In this document: in pieces, positions 9,991 through 19,948 of the stretch | Numbering within the stretch: position 1 is the stretch's first letter | How the letters are laid out: every line of letters begins with the position of its first letter | Origin: Poronia punctata | Taxonomy: Eukaryota > Ascomycota > Sordariomycetes > Xylariales > Xylariaceae | Length of the DNA: 19,976 bases | Direction of reading: 5' to 3' | Assembly: GCA_022579005.1 (NCBI GenBank) | Contig: MU401468.1 | Location: forward strand, 1 to 19,976 | Notes under the pieces: generated by a model | The model's input: the letters and a program-made list of their open reading frames with translations, nothing else | What the model was told of the DNA's origin: nothing | The model's database searches: none | Program-made: the position numbers and the translations under genes

Positions 9991-12449
9991 TCTGCCCTCT
10001 TTGATGAGTGCGAAGCTGTTGGTGCCCCGCCGTGCCGTGTAAATACGTGACGTACCGCCAAGCCGGCCCAAGCTGCAGATGAGCAGATACGCAATTGCGA
10101 TTTTCCTCTCAAGGTGAAGAACCGCGAACTCGTGGGTTACAGGTAGGTCGCGCTCATAGAGCCTCAATGATAGGCTGTGGCGGGAAACAAAATAAGTAAA
10201 GGTAAGGAGGATAGGGACCTCGCTTCTCTCCGGAGGTAGCCACGTGAGACCAACGTCCCTTCCCGGTCTGTTTCGATACAACACCGGTGAAAGGTTATTT
10301 ACTTTGCGCGCCTAACGCGGTATCAAGCCCCCACCAATAAGGACCTGGGCAAGTCCAAGCTGACCAGTGTCCAAAAGAAAAGCGAAGCAGCCATTCGGGT
10401 GTCCTGGATGGTCCCGTCGATGCAACTTATGTATGGACATATAGGTATGATTTATGAAGTATGCATGCATGCACGTATCTTGGGATGCTACCAACCCCAG
10501 GCCGTGAGAGGTATAGTCGACGACGGTTAAAGGTCGGCGCTTGGTTCCCCTCATTGCCGCCCGTTTCATGCGTGCCGCTCCGCATGTCGACATGGCGCTT
10601 GGACCGTGATTACCATGGCTCCAGACAGGCTAGTGATTGGTCTTCCATTCGGCACTGGTTGCCCGTGAACCCTGACTCGCTGGCTGCTTTGTAGCAATGG
10701 CAACTAATTGACTGGCTTTCTCATTGATTTGCTCGGTATTTCTTCAACAGTGGCGGCATCCTATCCTGTTTTGTCCTGCAAGTGCCTGTCCACCAAATGG
10801 GAAGACTGGACTAACGAAATGCCCTTCGTAGGCTTACGCCAAGATTGCCGTCTTCCATCAACCATCAAATAATAAGATGATGCGATACAATAGCAACGCC
10901 AGAAGAAGCTTTCGAGACGGGAGTGGCCGCATATTCAGGGTCACATCATGTGTATACCATAGTATTCAATAGTAAGTCGACACGAAATCCGGGGTCTGGG
11001 CAGCATTCTGTGGTAGTAAATCTTGGAGACGACAGGAGTGGGTGAGAACCTTCATTCGATAGCGTACATACGTTCTGCGTATGGAAATACTAGCGTCATT
11101 CCCACGTAATACTATACGCGCAGTTTCCTATTTTCATGCACATATGGAAGACCTTTAAGGGAGGTAGTACCGCCACCTGTAATCGAACATGTACGATTAT
11201 GGTAGTTGCGCTTGCCATCTCCGCCAAGGTGTATCTGCATATGCCTACCTACATATATCCTAGGTGGAAATGATCTTTTGTTAAAATACAACCCCTTACA
11301 TTTCAATTCTCATCTTGCTTGGTTTTGTCCCATCTGTCACCGAGTAATGGTAATGGAATAGCCTGAGCGCCGTTTCGAAAGTTCCCAAAAGGCAATTTTT
11401 GAAAGTAAAACCGTTCAAATATGACAGCAAATTAGATTGTCTAGATAAAATAGGTCCTCGTATCTTTGAGAAATTATAGAAATGGCAGTAAACCAAGCCA
11501 CCCACCTATTGCTGCCACGAAGACCGTTGAATTTCACTGGCGCTTGGCAAATGTCGGCATTGCATGTACGAGCATCCCCTCACCATGTACGATATCCTAG
11601 CCTAACTTACTCCGGCCTAAACTAGTCCTCTTAACGTCTACGTGTATGTCTGACTAAAAGTACAAGAACGACAGGAGTTGATACGAGCAGAAAGACATCC
11701 AAGTTGGTAAGTGACCTACCTATTTGAATACACCTACGCGTACATAGGCGCGGAGCTAATTCTCAGCTATTGTAGGCAGAACCAATTTTTCAAACTCAGT
11801 CACCTTAAGGAGTATAGAATTAAAAACAATGTCGAATGCAAGCCAACATGCTCCTCAGCGAAAGACAGGCATGTGGGTCTCAACCGGGTCCGATTGCGGG
11901 AACCCCCGGGTTTCTTGGGTGTTCTTTTTATTTTTATTTTTTTATTAGATCGCCGACTGATCAAGAATACTTTATATACCAGTATCCGGCACATCACAGT
12001 AGGTAGGCATATATACTAGAGGATCTTAACCTCTATCTCATTCATGAGCCTAGCGGCATCATCCAGTACTATAACCCGGGCTACGTATTGTACAAGTCCA
12101 AGCGGCTGGATGATATCGTTCCCGTAGTGCGCCTAACCTAGGTATCTGCTGCAACCTCTGCATAAAACAGATGTGAGAAAATACTAGCATGCCTCCCACA
12201 CTCTCATTCGCCCGCTACCGGCGCCCTTGCATGCGCGTATAGAGACGACAAAGCAAAGAGGCGATACAATATCCCAGGGATCAATTCGCCACCCTTATTC
12301 ATAGCCATACCCCCTAACCCCCGGCTGTCATAAGTACTGCGTACCATCGCAATGCTGGACGTCGCCCTATGTCGATGAAAGACACAAGCCAAGCCAGCAG
12401 ACAGACAGGAAGGTGAGCGTATAAAAAGTGCGGCCGTGAAGCATTCTTC

Positions 12450-13666
12450 TTACTTCTTATATGCGCTGGAGACGGTATTGGGAAAGTTACGCGCTGCGGG
12501 CTGCAACTCTCGCATAGCATCCGGGAGCTGCCCATGTTGGAGAGCGTGGATATACTCGTCGATGGCTTCGTGATCTTTTCCCCTGGTTCGTGTGAGCCAG
12601 TACTGGAACGGACCTCCTACAGATATGAGCATGTTAGGTCTCGCTTGACAGGAATGGTTTTTAAGGGGGTCATAGGCACAACTGACGGTTCCGGGCCAGA
12701 GCGTCTCCCAACTCGCTACAGCGCTCCTGTGGGGAATGTTCGGTATGGAGATCTAAATAGTGGTTGATGAGCTTCGAAATATCCTTTAGCGGCCATTTCG
12801 CCTAATTGTCATTCATGTTAGTTACTTTCCGTGAATTTATGTTGATACGTCCAATACTGAGTTGTCGGTTGGAATAGGGGCTTCAGGGGATCGGCAAATG
12901 CGTGACACCATGACCACGGCTATACAACATGAGGCAAAAGACAACAAAACCGAGGTGTGTATAGACTTAGAAGGCGAACGAAAAGAAAAACACTTACGGG
13001 CGCACTGGGCACTCGGTTCTGTCCCGCTTCGAGGTATTTCCTTGACCGACATAGGCGACAGTCCCAGTACCCCAGTCGTTGAAGCTGGTTTGAGGGGGTG
13101 CCAGGCGGGCTCTCGGTTCTGGCAGCAACGACACTTCCGTCTGCATCTGCGTCGACATCGACACCGACACCGGTATCGGCATAGGTTTCTCCATCGCCGT
13201 TCACAGCATCGCCTCCGTTGCCGGCATCATCGTCATCTCCCTCGCTCCTTCTCACTCTTTGGCGTTTGTACTTTCTCGTCGGCGCCGACATAGCTGTGTT
13301 ACCATAGGGTCCGGTACTCGCGCCTGAGTTGTTGACGAGATTGCCATAGGGATTAAGGCCTAGACGGGTCTGCGCATCAATCGTCTGGATCCGATGCTTG
13401 CAGTGGCGAATGTTATGACCGCAATCTAGGATGCGGATCTGGAGGGTGCGGATCTCCTGAGGGCTGAGGTCCCCCTGCGTGTTGAGCTGGGTCTGGCAGA
13501 ATTCGAGATCATAACGGTAAGCAATGAGATCCTGGTTCATCTGACTGCGCATGATAGCGTTGAGGTCGCTATCTTCGTAGTTTGGAACCACTGTTCCGCC
13601 ATTGCCAGCCGAGATGGACTGGGATCTCTCGGCATTTGTGTAGGTGAAGTTGTTTTGAGAATCCAT
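12450..13666 (-). CDS. Unrecognised 316-aa protein, probably nuclear, with C2...H2 arrangement
   Basis: Three exons (13666-12998, 12801-12687, 12616-12450) encode 316 aa and end in TAA. Intron 1 (196 bp) runs from GTAAGT to TTAG with a CTAAC branch site. Intron 2 (70 bp) has the weaker donor GTCAGT, acceptor GTAG and a CTAAC site; it is placed where the frame gives a continuous NRGPFQYWL segment. I do not recognise the family with confidence. Residues 1-130 are Asn/Ser/Gln-rich with a helical middle (about 45-100). A basic cluster RKYKRQRVRR at 131-140, followed by an acidic run, resembles a nuclear localisation signal. Residues 145-180 are Gly/Asp-rich low complexity. A conserved-looking block starts at GYWDCRLC (Cys203, Cys206) and continues to NHYLDLHTEH (His237, His242, His245), possibly a zinc site with a long loop. 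The C-terminal 55 residues look helical. Real gene: fairly sure. Metal binding and function: inference. Confidence 0.78.
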
Positions 13667-15724
13667 GGCCCGGTTGCCAGATTCCTGTGGCCATGTTAGT
13701 GAGGGTTGATTGGATGAGGATGAGTAGGGTTGCAGCGCCGGTGCTCCATTGATCCATCTCCGACGATTTCTTTTTTGTCACGTACCGGGACCAGCCTGCT
13801 TAGGTCCGGCACGACGCGTTGAAAGTAATTGCTTGTCATAACGGCTACTGACCACAAGGAGATTAAAGGTGACACAAGGCAGATGATTTGGCGAATGTCA
13901 ATGCCGATGCCGATGCCAGTGCCCAGTCTCCGGTCTCAAAAACTCGAGACAAGCCGATGGGTCGCTACACGCGCAACTTGAACCCAGAACCTGAGAACAG
14001 GGATTACTGAGAGAAGAGACGAAGTCAAAAGGAAGAAGAAAAAAGAAGAAAAGGACAAAGCCGAGGGCCAATGCCTAGGAAGTTGCACGTTTACGTGTGC
14101 AAGGGTGTAATGTACCAGGTGAAAGGACACCAGTAGAGAAAGGTGAGCGCGCAACGCGTTGAACGAAAGAGAGAAAAAAGAATATGGCAATACTGCTTGC
14201 TATGTGAGCCTGCAAGTCTTAAAAAGTGACCTTTGGTGGCTAACCTGGAATATCTGTATTGAATGGGAAGAGAGGAAGTACAACAGGGCGGATCAGTCGA
14301 CGATAGTAGGGTGACTTCCTTCTGAGAAATGAGAACAAAGAACCACCGATCTTTTTTCCTGTTGCTAGGGTTTCTTCTCCTTCCTTTGACTGGAAACGGA
14401 ACATAAGTATCTATCGACGTCGTGTATTCAATGTTTGTTGTTCTTTCTCCATCTTCTTTCTGTGTGTTGGTTTTCTTTTTTTCCCTTCTGTCTTTGTTTT
14501 TTTCTTTTTCATATTTTTACTTCTTTTTTCCTCGTCTTTCCCTAATTAGGGAATGGGCAGAACAGGCTAGTCTAGCTAAGATATTTAGCCTCTCCTATTT
14601 TTACCTTTATCCAAGTCTTTCCTATCCTCCATATTTCTTACCCCTAGTGTCGTTTTACAAATTATTACGTATTGGTAGGTACACTTTTCATTTCTATCCT
14701 GCAATTGTATACTCACGTAGGTCCAGTTGGTAATTGTAGAAAAGACGTCAGATATAGATACATGAGATTATATGCCAGTTATTTAGTCGACGTCCAACTA
14801 CCTAGCAAATAGTACCTGAGCGTCGACTTTGAGGAGAAAAGCGCCACATCTCCGCAGCCCCCAAGCCTCTTGTTGGATACCTCATCTGGTTAGAAAGGGT
14901 CATAAATAAGCCCTTATCTACAAAACATTTACCTACTTCAAAACCAGCGGCTAAGCACATTGCCAGGACCAACTGCAAACAACAATCCCAATAAATTAAG
15001 AATTGCCTATCCTATCAATGTCAATATGTTAGGAACACCGGTCTTATCAATTATCAAGCCAACAAGTTAACATCAGTACTCCGGTATCGTACGTGTACAG
15101 TAATGACCGCTTACAAAGATCAGGTCAGGCCAGAGGCACAGTCAATGCGCATCTTCCACAGTCCAAGACGGTCAACAGCTACGGTATGTTTATATTCTTC
15201 TACGTTATCTAGGTTAAGTAGCTATGCTATGAGACCCATGACAAATAAAGGAGAGGTGCATGTAGTGTATGCATCTACGCGTAGTACATATGAGATCAAG
15301 AGAATGAATGCAAGTCGCAGATTGTTAAAAGTGGCGTGCTAGGTAGAACAGGAACAAAAGAGATCGTGTAAGGTAATATCACCAGTACAAAATCACGCAC
15401 AAGGTATCGAAAAGTTGTCAATATCGATGCTCAGACTGCTTTCAACACAAGAAGCAAGCAAAACTGCGGACCATATAGAACGAGAAGGCCACCTGCAAAC
15501 AAGCGCTTGAAGAATTCAAAAAAGGTATGACGAGCTGCAAGCCCCAGAGTACTGATTGATGGGAATCAAATGTCAAATGAATCCGTTCCAGAAAACGCCC
15601 TGCCTATGCAATAATGATCTAGGGATATCAAGCCCTCACGGTAGGCTTAAAAGGTGAGACCAACACCGGAAAATGCACCTGCAAATGTATGAATGCAACA
15701 GGGGGGAAAGAACGCACCCCCTTT
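13667..15724. other. 2-kb intergenic region with a pyrimidine-rich tract
   Basis: The left part is the promoter side of the 316-aa protein gene and the right end is the 3' flank of the kinesin gene. A strongly T/C-rich tract covers about 14431-14545 on the plus strand. Its low-complexity Phe/Ser/Leu reading frame is a composition effect, not a gene. A GATGCC run lies at 13901-13917. No RNA gene or domain-bearing frame was found. Confidence 0.55.
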
Positions 15725-17988
15725 TCAGCAAGCGCCACCAACCGTCAACCCCTCACAAGCACGGTCCACTGTTCGCCCACCCATACCGGGAATTGCTCGC
15801 AATTGCACAAGCGTCTCGATAGAACCACCGTCGCTCCCTTGTCCCTCCAGATATTGCACCAAATCGCGCGCCTTCTTTGGGCCCAGCCCTTGGAGACCCA
15901 TGATCATGTTCACGTCTCGTGAATTGATGATGTTTAGCAAAGCCTGGGAGACAGGTCCATCCTCTGTCACCGATTCCGGACTTGTCTTGGAGGCTACTTT
16001 GGATTTCTTCCCCTTGCGCTTGGTCTTGGCCAGATAACTCTCATCCTCATCGTCATCAGCCTCGGCGCCATTATAGACATCATCTTCTACTTCAGAATGC
16101 CCAGCCATCTCCTTCGTCTTCTTCCCAGTAAGACGGAGTTGTTCACTATGCCCAGCTTCGACAGCACTGGTGTCCTGAGTGTCCTGAGTCTCGCGGCTCG
16201 CAGCGATGCGTGCCTTGAGTTTCTGGATCTTGCTCAGAAGTTTGGCCTGGCCGGGGAAGAATGGCAGAGCCAGCTCGTACATCTTCAGGGCGCTCGCGTC
16301 TTCGCCCCGCTCTTTATGCTGCCGTGCCATTAACAGGTACCGCAGGCCCTCGGAGCGCGTGTCGTCGTGTCGACCATCGTCGATGCGCCGTTCTAGCGCT
16401 TCAAGGCGCTTCTTTACTTCATCGTTCATCTCAGGCGGCGGCGGTGCCGAAGATTGAGCCCGGGCCGCTAAGATCTCACTGACTTTCTTCTCAACCATGG
16501 CCTCGATCTGATCTGCCGAGATGGACGGTTGAGTCGGTTTGAGCTGTCGAGAAATAGCTGTCGGCCGGACCAACTCGGGCTTGGTGATCTTGGAGGGCCG
16601 GCTCCCGCCATCCGAGTCAGACGGACGCTTATGCTTGGGGGACCTCTTGACGGCAGTGTTTGCCGGTCGAGAGGTAGGGACAGGTTTCAACTTGTCCGTA
16701 TACACACTAAAAGCCTTGACTGGCCGGTCAGTCGGCTTGGCATTGGTGGCTGCAGCGACTCCAGACGTTATGTTGTGGGCATTGGCCAGAGGCCGCAAAG
16801 GTTGCCGTGTTATGCTTGGGCCCGGGTTCGTCGTCGAACGAGGTGGTTGTTGCTTGTATACAATCTCATTCTCGATCTCGCGGACTTCGATCCTCTTTGC
16901 GCGGGAGCTAACATTCAAACTGCTAAGGGTGTCCAGATGGTAGCTGCGAAGAGGGGCCAGGTTGAGAATCATGATGGTAATGCCGTTATTCTGCCCAAGA
17001 GAGAGGACACGCGTCATCTTCGATTCCCGGAAAGGTATGCGGCGTTCCCCCCGAGAGATGGCATCGATGCACTGGCTGAGCACGAACAAGCTTTTGTTGA
17101 TGGCGGCGGATTCCACCAGACGCTCTTTTCCGTTGTCCGTTCTCCGGTTATCTTCTGATCCGGCCAAGTCGATTGCGGAAGCCGTGCTCTCTCGCACCAT
17201 ATCCCCGGTCGTCTGTGTCACCTTTACGCGCAGAATTGCATGACTTCTACTGCTGTGAGCATTCAGCTTCGTGGCAGCGGTGACGCGGTTGGTGTTGGCC
17301 TCAATATATAGACGCTCAAAGTCTTTCAGATCTTGACACGGGCGTTCGGAGAGACCGGCAACGACAGTCTTCCCATTGGCTTCGGCGCGTAAGGGTAGGC
17401 CGGAGGGCGTTCGTTTCTCCAGTGGTTCCAGCAGGTCGAATACCTTGTCATTGTAGATTTCGTAGTACGACAGCGCAACGTTGACGGTCGTCTCGCCATC
17501 CGTGTCTTTGGTGGTTTTCTTCGCCCTTCGAAAGATGCCACTCAAAAGCCTCGGAATGACACCACGGTCGGCGAGTTTCAAGCCACCTCGCATGGTGTGT
17601 GTCTTGCCCGTGCCAGTAACGCCATACGCGAATATTGTTACGTCGAGGCCCTGGAAGAGGGATTTCAAGTGAGGGGAGACTATCAATGATGCACAAAAGG
17701 GCTATAGTTAGTAAAAGACAGGCGACGACGTAACAATATTACAACGGACTAAGGCAGAGACGCGTGTGGGGACAGACCTTCTGCCGTAAACAACTCTTCC
17801 TGGGACGTCGACTGGTTATATACGCTGTTGAAGGTAAAGGAGAACTCTTCGGACTCATTCCTAGGATTGGGGATCTTGACCACGTTGCTGGTTTTGCCTT
17901 CATCGTTGCTCGCCGGGTAAACGATGATATCTTTGTCGAGCTCCTTTTCGAGAAGTGGACGTATACGCGCGACGACCCTCACCGACAT
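15725..17988 (-). CDS. Chromokinesin, Kid/KIF22-like (kinesin-10) with helix-hairpin-helix tail
   Basis: Two exons (17988-17778, 17679-15725) joined across a 98-bp intron encode 721 aa. The intron contains a perfect TACTAAC branch site and ends in ATAG, but its donor GTCTGT is weak. Kid-type motors bind mitotic chromosomes and push them along spindle microtubules. The motor opens at VRVVARIRPL (3-12). The P-loop is GVTGTGKT at 90-97, switch I NAHSSRSH at 210-217 and switch II DLAGSE at 241-246. A Lys/Pro/Ser-rich linker follows, then a predicted coiled coil near 460-505 and a repeat-like helical segment. The C-terminus (about 651-721) has a helix-hairpin-helix motif, LQGLGPKKARDLV at 666-678, and a second hairpin IPGMGGRTVDRA at 700-711, the feature that links it to Kid. 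The Val91 in the P-loop replaces the usual Gln, and the SLGG of the common motor consensus is altered after SKMTRVL. The ATG at 17988 starts right before the motor; a possible 5'-leader intron (18003-18136) ends just upstream. Confidence 0.92.
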
Positions 17989-18002
17989 CCCGCTGGTCAA
18001 TC

Positions 18003-18136
18003 CTGCCGAAAGAAAAATAAAATGGTAACTCAGGCCACGGCTTGCAAGAATAGAAAAGGTAAGGAGCGGCCGGAGTTTCGTCCCTCCAAGAAACAATAAT
18101 ATTGCTATTATGACCTGGAGTTGTAGATAGACATAC
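18003..18136 (-). other. Possible intron in the kinesin 5' leader
   Basis: A GTATGT donor (minus strand, starting at 18136) and a TTTCTTTCGGCAG acceptor ending at 18003 frame a 134-bp candidate intron. The acceptor lies 15 bp upstream of the kinesin ATG. If spliced it would leave the protein unchanged unless an upstream ATG is joined in frame. Only splice signals support it. Confidence 0.35.
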
Positions 18137-18550
18137 GGTGGAACCTTGAATTGGCAGAGAGCAGCAATACGTGTAGGTATGAGACAACAGAACGAGATGT
18201 TTAGCAAATCAGAAGCTCAATCGAAGGCTTGGAAGTGGGTCTCCGGTTGCTAAGGGGCAACGCTGGGGATACACCGTTACCGCCGTACCTACCCTTCACT
18301 TTGACGCTTGACCGTCAATTGCTCACCGTCAGACTTCCTACCAAATGGCACTTTTCACCTTCCTTGGTGAGCACACATGTACGTGCAGACTCATACAATG
18401 CTCTACACATATTCTTTTTTCTGTATTTACCATTGCCGACAGATCTCGGGAAGATTCAACCTCCCTCCTCATCTATATTGCATTGCAGACATGCATGGAC
18501 CATCGCTATAAGAGGGTTTGCGGGTTTGATTTACAAGAACAAGCAGTTCA

Positions 18551-18654
18551 GGCCTCGTGGCCCAATGGCAAGGCGTCTGACTACGAGATCGGTCCAACAA
18601 AAACCGTTCAACATAGTTATCAGGAGATTCTGGGTTCGACCCCCAGCGAGGTCA
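18551..18654 (+). tRNA. tRNA-Arg (anticodon ACG), with intron
   Basis: A full cloverleaf is visible. The acceptor stem is GGCCTCG/CGAGGTC (one G-U pair), discriminator A at 18654, D stem GCC/GGC, anticodon stem TCTGA/TCAGG and T arm CTGGG-TTCGACC-CCCAG. The anticodon ACG is at 18583-18585, giving arginine (read as ICG after modification). A 32-nt intron, 18587-18618, sits at the standard position one base 3' of the anticodon and contains CGT (18605-18607), able to pair with the anticodon as nuclear tRNA introns do. The mature tRNA is 72 nt before CCA, which is not encoded. Internal Pol III A box (TGGCCCAATGG) and B box (GGTTCGACCCC) are present. It is divergent from the kinesin gene. Confidence 0.95.
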
Positions 18655-18656
18655 AC

Positions 18657-18663
18657 TTTTTTT
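18657..18663 (+). terminator. RNA polymerase III terminator of tRNA-Arg
   Basis: A run of seven T residues begins three bases after the tRNA 3' end, the standard Pol III stop signal. Confidence 0.9.
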
Positions 18664-18966
18664 CTCAAGTGCAATACTAGAGTTCTACAAATTTTTGTTG
18701 TTCAGCAAATGCCTTTTTTTTTTTTCTTCTTTTCAAGCGCATACCAGAATACTTCTAGACTCGGTTTCTGGGAGTCGTTTTTATTTTTAGGTAGCTCTTG
18801 CTTGATATGTAGGTTATATAGTTAGACTAGGTGACTGGGTAATTGTCTCCTGGTGCATGGTACTCGTACATGCAAACTTCTTCATCTACTAAAGTACGTG
18901 ATGATAGATAGATACACTACATCCATACGTTGATGATGATGCATCGTCACGTTTAAACAACCACCT

Positions 18967-18983
18967 ACAACAACAACAACAAC
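18967..18983. repeat. AAC trinucleotide microsatellite
   Basis: Five to six tandem AAC units in the G-poor right-hand region. Confidence 0.85.
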
Positions 18984-19179
18984 TTATTTTCATCCTTCCA
19001 CACACACACTCACTTCCCTTCTTCTGTCCCATTACTCACTCACTTACTCAACCCTTACTTACCTTTTAACTCTTCCTTTATTTATTTACTCCAACGTCTC
19101 CCCAAGTTTCCTTTCCTTTACTTCTATCCAGTAAGTCCTGAGATATGTACGAGTAGTCTAGATCCTACTCTATTGCGAT

Positions 19180-19205
19180 AGACAGACAGACAGACAGACA
19201 AACAA
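19180..19205. repeat. GACA tetranucleotide microsatellite
   Basis: Tandem GACA units (about five), running into AACA units. Confidence 0.85.
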
Positions 19206-19243
19206 ACCCCACCAGTGACAGACAGTCAATCAGTGTTTCGGTC

Positions 19244-19274
19244 CAAAAAAAAAAACACACACACACACACACAA
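19244..19274. repeat. Poly-A then AC dinucleotide microsatellite
   Basis: A short A run is followed by about ten AC units. No gene overlaps it. Confidence 0.85.
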
Positions 19275-19395
19275 CAAAATAAGCACGAGCGAGAGACAAC
19301 ACAACACATCCCATCCACCTATCCTATCCGCATCCATTGTTACTTATGTACTAACCATCCAAATCAAATCAAATCAACCCACCTCTTACTTTTTT

Positions 19396-19420
19396 ACCTA
19401 CCTACCTACCTACCTACCTA
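19396..19420. repeat. CTAC tetranucleotide microsatellite
   Basis: Six tandem CTAC (TACC) units. The same unit is the core of the TACCTA/TAGGTA motif scattered through the noncoding parts of the window. Confidence 0.85.
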
Positions 19421-19569
19421 TGTACATAAACAGTTCCAACCAACCAAACAACCACTTGATTACTTTTACTTTTCCTTCCTACCTACTGTACCTACCTAGT
19501 CTTCTACATGAACAGTCCCAACTTCCCACACATATCTAACCCAATTTCTAAGTCATGTATACCCATAAC

Positions 19570-19592
19570 TCACGACTCACTCACTCACTCAC
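19570..19592. repeat. CTCA tetranucleotide microsatellite
   Basis: About four to five tandem CTCA units in the G-poor region. Confidence 0.75.
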
Positions 19593-19621
19593 TTTCAACT
19601 CAAGAGGCGAAAAAAAACCAC

Positions 19622-19639
19622 CACATGACATGACATGAC
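19622..19639. repeat. ACATG pentanucleotide repeat
   Basis: Three tandem copies of a five-base ACATG/CATGA unit. Confidence 0.75.
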
Positions 19640-19699
19640 TCTTCTTTTCCCCAATACCCTACCAACCAACAACCCTGGAATAGGTACCCAACTCATAAT

Positions 19700-19720
19700 A
19701 TCAAATCAAATCAAATCAAT
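19700..19720. repeat. AATCA pentanucleotide repeat
   Basis: Four tandem copies of a five-base unit; a shorter run of the same unit occurs near 19360-19377. Confidence 0.75.
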
Positions 19721-19737
19721 TTAACTTTTCCCGAACA

Positions 19738-19757
19738 CCCCCCCCCCCCCCCCCCCT
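19738..19757. repeat. 20-nt poly-C run
   Basis: An uninterrupted run of 20 C residues ends the G-poor tract. The exact length is likely unreliable in any sequencing technology. Confidence 0.85.
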
Positions 19758-19899
19758 CCGAGTCATACGTTTACATAACATAATACCTTACGTTTACAGC
19801 ACATCCATCACGATTGGTAACTAAGGTAGGTAAGGTAGGTATTTAAAGTTATTTAAATAGTAGACCGGCCTAAAGTCGCAATTCCTTCTGTGTGTGGCG

Positions 19900-19901
<2 letters not shown>

Positions 19902-19948
<47 letters not shown>

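Larger units (their letters stand above)
7548..12449. other. 4.9-kb gene-poor region
   Basis: The left end is the promoter of the polyol dehydrogenase and the right end is the 3' flank of the 316-aa protein gene. In between I see no open frame with a known domain and no transposase, reverse transcriptase or long terminal repeat. It carries scattered TAGGTA/TACCTA motifs, a tandem TCGTCCC run near 9968-9990, a TGCATGCATGCA tract near 10462, perfect short dyads at 9210-9242 and a T-rich tract at 11921-11946. A small noncoding RNA or lineage-specific gene could be missed. Confidence 0.5.
18664..19901. other. G-poor, microsatellite-rich region, possible leader of an off-window gene
   Basis: From about 18960 to 19740 the plus strand is strongly depleted in G (for example 19021-19080 has a single G) and rich in C, T and A. 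No open frame shows a domain; the Thr/Pro/Gln/Asn-rich frames simply reflect composition. In filamentous fungi such pyrimidine-rich, G-poor stretches commonly lie just upstream of, or within, long 5' leaders of plus-strand genes, so a gene may start beyond the right edge. That is inference. Confidence 0.5.

Noticed and set aside
9895..10284. 129-codon minus-strand frame
   Set aside because: It starts with GTG, has no in-frame ATG that I can see, and no recognisable motif.
12862..13293. 143-codon plus-strand frame rich in Arg and His
   Set aside because: It lies antisense to the Asp/Gly-rich part of the 316-aa protein gene and is explained by it.
14422..14733. Phe/Ser/Leu-rich plus-strand frame resembling a membrane protein
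   Set aside because: It starts with GTG and its hydrophobicity comes from a T/C-rich low-complexity tract.
16529..17158. 209-codon plus-strand frame
   Set aside because: It is antisense to the kinesin coding sequence, which has strong motor motifs.
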